A DNA stretch of 56,994 nucleotides, taken from contig JYJJ01000021.1 of the NCBI GenBank assembly GCA_003263775.1, positions 1 to 56,994 of the forward strand. The letters are read 5' to 3'. Each line of letters starts with the position of its first letter. Within the stretch, counting starts at the first letter, position 1. A model generated the notes under the pieces. The model saw only the letters and a program-made list of their open reading frames with translations, searched no databases and had not been told where the DNA came from. The translations under genes and the position numbers were made by a program. Source of the DNA: Vibrio maritimus. Its GTDB lineage: Bacteria; Pseudomonadota; Gammaproteobacteria; Enterobacterales; Vibrionaceae. Shown here in pieces: positions 50,760-56,994 of this stretch.

Positions 50760-51014
50760 TTAAATTTTCGCTTTTTCTACGATGCTTACCAAAGTCCAAG
50801 ACTTAGTCTTAGACAGTGGACGGCACTCACGAACTTCAACAGTGTCGCCAATGCCACACTCGTTGTTTTCGTCATGTGCGTGTAGTTTAGTCGTACGCTT
50901 TACGAATTTACCGTAAATTGGGTGTTTAACCATGCGTTCGATTGCAACAACAATAGACTTGTCGCCTTTGTTGCTAATTACACGACCTAGTTGAGTACGG
51001 ATTTGTTCGCTCAT
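50760..51014 (-). CDS. rpsQ: 30S ribosomal protein S17
   Basis: 84-residue S17, an early 16S binder: [25 protein letters not shown]-like [18 protein letters not shown] and [18 protein letters not shown]. Last gene of the S10 operon; its start overlaps the rpmC stop by one base. Confidence 0.98.
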   Translation of the reverse strand: MSEQIRTQLGRVISNKGDKSIVVAIERMVKHPIYGKFVKRTTKLHAHDENNECGIGDTVEVRECRPLSKTKSWTLVSIVEKAKI

Positions 51015-51205
51015 TATGCGCCTGCCTTCTCAGTCAAAACAGTTTTCACACGTGCGATATCACGGCGTACAGCTTTTAGAGTATGAGTTTGCTGAAGCTG
51101 ACCAGTTGCAGCTTGCATGCGCAAGTTGAACTGTTCACGTAGCAAATTCAAAAGCTCAGCGTTAAGCTCTTCAACGTTTTTTTCGCGTAGATCTTGTGCT
51201 TTCAT
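51014..51205 (-). CDS. rpmC: 50S ribosomal protein L29
   Basis: 63-residue L29 near the tunnel exit: [20 protein letters not shown] and the signature LRREQ-like [17 protein letters not shown]. The ATG at 51205 overlaps the rplP stop (TGATG), marking coupled translation; the GTG one codon upstream is an unlikely start. Confidence 0.97.
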   Translation of the reverse strand: MKAQDLREKNVEELNAELLNLLREQFNLRMQAATGQLQQTHTLKAVRRDIARVKTVLTEKAGA

Positions 51206-51615
51206 CACATCACCTGCTTAGTTACAAATGTAGTTTTGAACGGCAGTTTGCGAGCCGCTAGGCGGAACGCTTCACGTGCCAACTCTTCAGGTACACCGTC
51301 CATTTCGTACATAACCTTACCAGGTTGGATTTGGGCTACCCAGTACTCAACGTTACCTTTACCCTTACCTTGACGAACTTCTAGTGGTTTTTCTGTGATA
51401 GGCTTGTCTGGGAATACACGAATCCAGATTTTACCTTGACGCTTAACGTGACGCGTCATTGCACGACGAGCCGCTTCGATCTGACGAGCAGTAAGACGAC
51501 CACGACCAACAGCCTTAAGACCGAATGTGCCGAAGCTTACGTCTGTACCTTTAGCTAGACCACGGTTGCGACCAGTCTGAACCTTACGGAACTTAGTACG
51601 TTTAGGTTGTAGCAT
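51205..51615 (-). CDS. rplP: 50S ribosomal protein L16
   Basis: 136-residue L16, contacting the A-site t[43 protein letters not shown] and the region after it with [10 protein letters not shown]. Tight fit between rpsC and rpmC. Confidence 0.98.
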   Translation of the reverse strand: MLQPKRTKFRKVQTGRNRGLAKGTDVSFGTFGLKAVGRGRLTARQIEAARRAMTRHVKRQGKIWIRVFPDKPITEKPLEVRQGKGKGNVEYWVAQIQPGKVMYEMDGVPEELAREAFRLAARKLPFKTTFVTKQVM

Positions 51616-51626
51616 CTGTCGACTCC

Positions 51627-52324
51627 TTACTTACGGCCTTTGCGCTGCTTCTTAGGCTTGTCGCCTTTTGGCTCTACAGCGTTAGCTGCTGGCATACCGC
51701 CTAGAATCTCACCTTTGAAGATCCAAACTTTAATGCCGATCACACCGTATTGAGTGTGAGCCGAAGAAGTTGCGTAATCAATGTCAGCACGTAGAGTGTG
51801 TAGAGGCACACGGCCTTCACGGTACCACTCAGAACGTGCGATTTCAGCGCCGCCTAGACGACCACTTACTTCCACTTTGATACCTTTAGCGCCAAGACGC
51901 ATAGCATTTTGTACCGCACGCTTCATAGCACGACGGAACATAACACGACGCTCAAGTTGAGACGCGATGCTATCAGCCACAAGTTGGCCGTCTAGCTCAG
52001 GCTTACGTACTTCAGCGATGTTAATTTGCGCTGGTACACCTGCGATTTTAGCTACAGCTGCGCGTAGCTTCTCAACGTCTTCACCTTTCTTACCGATAAC
52101 AACGCCAGGACGAGCAGTGTGAATAGTCACACGGATGCTCTTAGCTGGACGCTCGATAACGATACGTGAAAGAGACGCTTTTGCTAGTTCCTTAGTAAGG
52201 AACTGACGTACCTTGAAGTCGCCGTCTAGGTTGTCAGCGAAATCTTTGGTGTTAGCAAACCATGTAGCATTCCAAGCTTAACGATGCCAAGACGAATACC
52301 ATTAGGATGTACTTTCTGACCCAT
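51627..52324 (-). CDS. rpsC: 30S ribosomal protein S3, frameshifted
   Basis: S3 at the mRNA entry channel, with a KH domain ([20 protein letters not shown]) and the C-terminal [20 protein letters not shown]. The start at 52324 gives [16 protein letters not shown], then the frame is lost near 52276. Adding one C (AAGCTTGG to AAGCCTTGG) restores [15 protein letters not shown] and a product of 232 residues (E. coli 233). A cell cannot grow without S3, so this is taken as a sequence error. Confidence 0.96.
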
Positions 52325-52340
52325 TGCTTATCTCCTAGTC

Positions 52341-52673
52341 TTAAGCGTCTGCAACAACAACAGTGATGTGGCAAGAACGCTTCAAGATACGGTCGGCACG
52401 GCCTTTAGCACGAGGCATAATACGCTTCATGATAGGACCTTCATCTACGAAGATTTTTGCGACTGAAAGATCGTCGATATCTGCACCTTCGTTGTGTTCC
52501 GCATTCGCGATTGCTGATTCAAGAACTTTCTTAACTAGTTCAGCAGCTTTTTTGTTGCTGAAAGTTAGTAGTTCAAGAGCTTGATCCACGCTTTTACCGC
52601 GGATTTGGTCTGCAACTAAGCGAGCTTTCTGTGGAGAAATACGAGCAAAGTTATGTTTAGCGATAGCTTCCAT
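52341..52673 (-). CDS. rplV: 50S ribosomal protein L22
   Basis: 110-residue L22, whose beta-hairpin lines the exit tunnel: [20 protein letters not shown] and [20 protein letters not shown]. The second of two adjacent ATGs (52673) is chosen for better spacing to AGGAG and the family N-terminus. Confidence 0.98.
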   Translation of the reverse strand: MEAIAKHNFARISPQKARLVADQIRGKSVDQALELLTFSNKKAAELVKKVLESAIANAEHNEGADIDDLSVAKIFVDEGPIMKRIMPRAKGRADRILKRSCHITVVVADA

Positions 52674-52683
52674 CATCTACTCC

Positions 52684-52974
<291 letters not shown>

Positions 52975-52981
52975 TTATAGA

Positions 52982-53806
52982 TTACTTGTTACGACGACGT
53001 ACGATGTACTTGTCAGTGCGCTTGTTCTTACGAGTCTTAAAGCCTTTAGTTGGCTGACCCCAAGGAGATACTGGGTGACGACCACCAGAAGTACGGCCTT
53101 CACCACCACCGTGTGGGTGGTCTACCGGGTTCATTACCACACCGCGAACGGTTGGACGAACACCGCGCCAGCGGCTAGCACCAGCTTTACCTAGTTCACG
53201 TAGCATGTGCTCAGCATTACCAACTTCACCGATTGTTGCACGGCCTTCTGATAGTACTTTGCGCATTTCGCCAGAACGTAGGCGTAGAGTTACATATGCA
53301 CCATCGCGAGCGATGATTTGTGCGTATGCACCTGCAGAACGAGCAATTTGTGCACCTTTACCAGGCTTAAGTTCAACACAGTGTACTGTAGAACCTACTG
53401 GGATGTTGCGCATCGGCAGAGTGTTACCTGCTTTGATAGGCGCATCAACACCAGACTGGATAGAGTCACCCGCTTGGATGCCTTTTGGTGCAATGATGTA
53501 GCGGCGCTCACCGTCTGCGTACAGAACTAGAGCGATGTTTGCGCTACGGTTTGGATCGTATTCTAGGCGCTCAACTTTCGCTGGGATGCCATCTTTAGTA
53601 CGTTTGAAGTCAACCAAACGGTAGTGATGTTTGTGACCACCACCAATGTGACGTACTGTGATACGACCGTTGTTGTTACGACCACCGTTCTTAGAGTTTT
53701 TCTCTAGAAGTGGAGCGTAAGGCTTACCTTTGTGAAGGTCAGCGTTAACAACTTTAACTACGTGACGACGACCAGGGGAAGTCGGCTTACATTTAACAAT
53801 AGCCAT
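52982..53806 (-). CDS. rplB: 50S ribosomal protein L2
   Basis: 274-residue L2, needed for subunit joining and peptidyl transferase activity. [20 protein letters not shown] at the start and the signature [19 protein letters not shown] with the conserved histidine near the end. Confidence 0.98.
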   Translation of the reverse strand: MAIVKCKPTSPGRRHVVKVVNADLHKGKPYAPLLEKNSKNGGRNNNGRITVRHIGGGHKHHYRLVDFKRTKDGIPAKVERLEYDPNRSANIALVLYADGERRYIIAPKGIQAGDSIQSGVDAPIKAGNTLPMRNIPVGSTVHCVELKPGKGAQIARSAGAYAQIIARDGAYVTLRLRSGEMRKVLSEGRATIGEVGNAEHMLRELGKAGASRWRGVRPTVRGVVMNPVDHPHGGGEGRTSGGRHPVSPWGQPTKGFKTRKNKRTDKYIVRRRNK

Positions 53807-53821
53807 TGTTTAACTCTCCTG

Positions 53822-54124
53822 TTATTCCGCACCGCCAACGAAGTCAAGATCTTGACCTTCCGCCAGAGTCACATACGCCTTCTTAACGTCGCTGCGGCGA
53901 CCTTGACGTAGACCTTGACGTTTAGTCTTACCCTTAAGAACAAGAGTATTTACAGACTTAACTTCAACTTCAAATAGCTTTTCTACAGCTGCTTTGATCT
54001 CTTTCTTAGTTGCATCTTTAGCTACTTTGAAAACGATAGTGTTCGCTTTCTCAGCTGCCATAGTTGCTTTTTCAGAGATGTGCGGAGCACGTAGAACTTT
54101 TAGGATACGCTCTTCAGTGATCAT
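53822..54124 (-). CDS. rplW: 50S ribosomal protein L23
   Basis: 100-residue L23, docking site for trigger factor and SRP at the tunnel exit: [40 protein letters not shown] and [20 protein letters not shown]. Its start overlaps the rplD stop by four bases. Confidence 0.98.
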   Translation of the reverse strand: MITEERILKVLRAPHISEKATMAAEKANTIVFKVAKDATKKEIKAAVEKLFEVEVKSVNTLVLKGKTKRQGLRQGRRSDVKKAYVTLAEGQDLDFVGGAE

Positions 54125-54722
54125 GCTAGCATCTCCTCAACTTGTTTAACTGCAGCAGCAGTAATAACAACTTTGTCGAACGCGATTAGAGAAACTGGGT
54201 CAATACCAGCTACGTCACGTGCGTCAACTTTGTATAGGTTACGAGCAGCTAGGAATAGATTCTCATCTACTTCGCTAGTCACGATTAGCGCATCTGTTAG
54301 CTCAAGCTCTTTAAGCTTAGCTACAAGCTCTTTCGTTTTTGGAGCTTCTACAGAGAAGTTATCAACAACGATTAGACGCTCTTGACGAACTAGCTCAGAA
54401 AGAATGCTCTTCATAGCACCGCGGTACATTTTCTTGTTAACTTTTTGGCTGTGATCTTGTGGTTTCGCAGCAAAAGTAACACCACCTGTACGCCAGATTG
54501 GGCTACGAATTGTACCAGCACGTGCACGGCCAGTACCTTTTTGACGCCATGCTTAGCGCCACCGCCAGATACTTCAGAACGAGTCTTTTGAGCGCGAGTA
54601 CCTTGACGAGCACCTGCTGCATAAGCAACAACTACTTGGTGTACTAGAGCTTCGTTGAAGTCACGTCCGAAAGTAGTCTCGGAAACAGTTAGTGCATCAG
54701 CACCTTTAACCATCAATTCCAT
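54121..54722 (-). CDS. rplD: 50S ribosomal protein L4, frameshifted
   Basis: L4, a tunnel-lining protein and the autoregulator of the S10 operon. It starts [20 protein letters not shown] and continues to [20 protein letters not shown], where the frame is lost near 54550. Adding one C (AAGCATGG to AAGCCATGG) restores the conserved [15 protein letters not shown] loop and then [20 protein letters not shown], giving 200 residues (E. coli 201). L4 is essential, so a sequence error is the likely cause. Confidence 0.96.
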
Positions 54723-54738
54723 TACTTACTCCTAGACG

Positions 54739-55368
54739 TTAAGCTTTAATAGCTGGTTTTACGATCACGTTGCCGCCTGTTGAGCCTGGTACTGCACCTT
54801 TAATAAGAAGCAGATTGCGCTCAGCGTCAACACGTACGATCTCTAGGTTTTGAGTCGTTACACGCTCAGCACCCATGTGACCTGCCATTTTTTTGCCTTT
54901 AAATACGCGACCTGGAGTTTGGCACTGACCAATTGAACCCGGAGCACGGTGAGACAAAGAGTTACCGTGAGTAGCATCTTGAGTAGAGAAGTTCCAACGC
55001 TTAACAGCGCCTTGGAAGCCTTTACCTTTAGAAGTACCAGTAACGTCTACTTTTTTAACGTCGTTGAATAGTTCTACGTTTAGCTCAGCGCCAACTGCGA
55101 ACTCTTCGCCGTTTTCCAAACGGAATTCCCAAAGACCGCGACCTGCTTCAACACCTGCTTTCGCAAAGTGGCCAGCTTCTGGCTTAGAAACACGGCTAGC
55201 TTTCTTAGCACCTGCAGTTACCTGGATTGCTGCATAACCGTCTGCTTCAAGTGTACGTACTTGAGTTACACGGTTCGCTTCAACCTCAACAACTGTTACA
55301 GGGATAGAAACGCCTTCTTCGGTAAAAATGCGGGTCATACCCACTTTACGTCCGACTAGACCAATCAT
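54739..55368 (-). CDS. rplC: 50S ribosomal protein L3
   Basis: 209-residue L3: [20 protein letters not shown], and the central extension [20 protein letters not shown] with the glutamine that PrmB methylates in E. coli ([20 protein letters not shown] region). Fourteen bases after rpsJ. Confidence 0.98.
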   Translation of the reverse strand: MIGLVGRKVGMTRIFTEEGVSIPVTVVEVEANRVTQVRTLEADGYAAIQVTAGAKKASRVSKPEAGHFAKAGVEAGRGLWEFRLENGEEFAVGAELNVELFNDVKKVDVTGTSKGKGFQGAVKRWNFSTQDATHGNSLSHRAPGSIGQCQTPGRVFKGKKMAGHMGAERVTTQNLEIVRVDAERNLLLIKGAVPGSTGGNVIVKPAIKA

Positions 55369-55382
55369 TCTTCTAATCTCCC

Positions 55383-56063
<681 letters not shown>

Positions 56064-56540
56064 CTACTCCTCGTCAACAAACTGAGCTTGAAGATAGTTT
56101 TCAATGCCCACTTTCTCGATAAGTCCAAGCTGGGTTTCGAGCCAATCCACATGCTCTTCTTCGTCTTCCAAGATATCTTGAAACAGATCACGAGAGACAA
56201 AGTCACGACTATCTTCTGCGTAAGCAATCGCATCTTTTAAGTCAGGTATTGCCATCATTTCGAGTTTAAGGTCACACTCCAGCATCTCCTTAGTATCCTC
56301 ACCAACCATGAGCTTGCCTAGATCTTGTAAATTGGGTATGCCTTCTAAGAATAAAATCCGCTCAATCAGATGATCGGCGTGTTTCATTTCATCAATAGAT
56401 TCGTGGTATTCCTTATCGGCCAGGTGCTTTAAGCCCCAGTCTTTGTACATTCTTGCGTGTAAGAAATATTGATTGATGGCAACAAGTTCGTTACCGAGAA
56501 TTTTGTTGAGATGTTGAATGATGATTGGATCGCCTTTCAT
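56064..56540 (-). CDS. bfr: Bacterioferritin Bfr
   Basis: 158-residue subunit of the 24-mer heme-containing iron store. The di-iron ferroxidase ligands appear in [36 protein letters not shown] and [16 protein letters not shown], and the heme-ligating methionine lies in [10 protein letters not shown] (about residue 52). It follows bfd, whose product releases iron from the store. Confidence 0.96.
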   Translation of the reverse strand: MKGDPIIIQHLNKILGNELVAINQYFLHARMYKDWGLKHLADKEYHESIDEMKHADHLIERILFLEGIPNLQDLGKLMVGEDTKEMLECDLKLEMMAIPDLKDAIAYAEDSRDFVSRDLFQDILEDEEEHVDWLETQLGLIEKVGIENYLQAQFVDEE

Positions 56541-56621
56541 GACAAAGCCCTCCTCTTTGGCTCAGTATTAACTGTAGAACCAATTGGGGAGGTGTCAAAG
56601 TCACCTGGCGAAGGTTTGGGG

Positions 56622-56810
56622 TTAGCTTACTTTTGCAAACTGCGTCGCCTGTGTTTCGTTTAAGATTTCTTTTGCTTGTTTAACGCACTTGCCACATTGA
56701 GAGCCAAGTGACGTGCACTTTCTGATGGTACGCATATCGGTGATGCCTTCTTCGATAGCGAGCTTACGCAATTTTTTATCAGAGATGCCGTGGCATAAAC
56801 AAACAAACAT
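56622..56810 (-). CDS. bfd: Bacterioferritin-associated ferredoxin Bfd
   Basis: 62-residue 2Fe-2S protein that binds Bfr and reduces its core iron so it can be released. The four cluster cysteines are in MFVCLCHGIS (4 and 6) and SLGSQCGKC (the second CxxC pair), with the helix-turn-helix-like ITDMRTIRKC between. The start at 56810 fits the family; an in-frame ATG five codons earlier is weaker. A Fur-like box lies 37 bases upstream. Confidence 0.92.
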   Translation of the reverse strand: MFVCLCHGISDKKLRKLAIEEGITDMRTIRKCTSLGSQCGKCVKQAKEILNETQATQFAKVS

Positions 56811-56846
56811 AATACAACCTTTCACAATTCACGCAGAAGAATATAA

Positions 56847-56865
56847 ACGAGAATAGTTAGCATTA
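56847..56865 (-). promoter_or_regulatory. Fur box upstream of bfd
   Basis: On the minus strand AATGCTAACTATTCTCGTT, which matches the 19-bp Fur pattern AATGATAAT-n-ATTNTCATT at 12 of 15 informative positions. It is placed where repression by Fur under iron-rich conditions would block bfd transcription, as known for bfd in other bacteria. Confidence 0.65.
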
Positions 56866-56941
56866 CCAGTGCTATTTGCCTCTAAATCGAGCTAACGAAG
56901 GTAAGTCCCTGAAGCGACATTAAATTTATTTTTCATATAAA

Positions 56942-56967
56942 AAAAGAGGAGCCTAAGCTCCTCTTTT
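56942..56967. terminator. Terminator near the right edge
   Basis: Eleven-base perfect stem AAAAGAGGAGC / GCTCCTCTTTT with loop CTAA, flanked by A and T runs. It probably ends a gene lying beyond the right edge on the minus strand; which gene cannot be told from 27 further bases. Confidence 0.8.
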
Positions 56968-56994
56968 CGCGTTTATTGCGATTATCAACTAAAT

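Overview
The window is a core-chromosome segment of a gammaproteobacterium, almost certainly a Vibrio or close relative (Vibrionaceae). The protein sequences and local gene sets support this: fklB beside an OapA/YtfB-type gene, the msrA/tamAB/ytfK/ytfJ/ppa/fbp/mpl cluster, a ZrgA-type zinc operon, pspG-dusA-zur-cheX, and bfd-bfr-S10-spc-alpha. The species cannot be fixed by reading. I see no prophage, IS element, integron cassette, CRISPR array, tRNA or rRNA.

Layout. 1-4608: cysJ-cysI-cysH (sulfite reductase and PAPS reductase), minus strand. 4707-8493: a small unknown gene, pspG behind a sigma-54 promoter, dusA, an outer-membrane barrel gene, then zur-cheX. 8568-14226: pmbA and darP, then thiBPQ behind a TPP riboswitch. 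14309-18239: ubiX-mpl, fbp, ppa. 18339-24630: tamA-tamB and two DUF2799 lipoproteins. 24795-26509: msrA, ytfK, ytfJ. 26611-29956: a zinc-responsive operon (Zur operator, His-rich ZrgA, ABC ATPase, FtsX/MacB-type permease, DUF3299 protein). 30018-30152: a 44-residue membrane ORF. 30351-37030: a TIGR03899-type gene and the sulfate activation operon cobA-cysD-cysN-SLC13-cysC. 37344-41940: cpdB, elaA-like, oapA-like, fklB, a DUF2780-like gene. 42040-55694: the complete alpha, spc and S10 ribosomal protein operons with secY, rpoA and rpmJ, including regulatory leaders. 56064-56810: bfr-bfd with a Fur-like box.

How it fits together. Two blocks make sulfate usable: CysD/CysN and CysC activate it, CysH reduces PAPS and CysJI reduces sulfite. 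CobA makes the siroheme precursor for CysI, and the SLC13 carrier probably imports sulfate. Metal and cofactor supply recurs (Zur, ZrgA operon, Bfd/Bfr with a Fur box, ThiBPQ). TamAB, the barrel protein, the lipoproteins, PspG and the OapA-like protein belong to the envelope.

Sequence quality. Ten genes (cysJ, the barrel gene, pmbA, thiP, thiB, tamB, cysN, fklB, rpsC, rplD) are interrupted by 13 sites, each repaired by adding one base. Two are indispensable ribosomal protein genes, so these are most likely base-deletion errors in the assembly rather than real pseudogenes. Coordinates for these genes are given as full spans.

I did not find a convincing wholly new system. The best biological leads are the zinc operon with its FtsX-type permease and non-canonical ABC signature, the unannotated 44-residue membrane ORF beside it, and the intercistronic hairpins in the thi and zinc operons.
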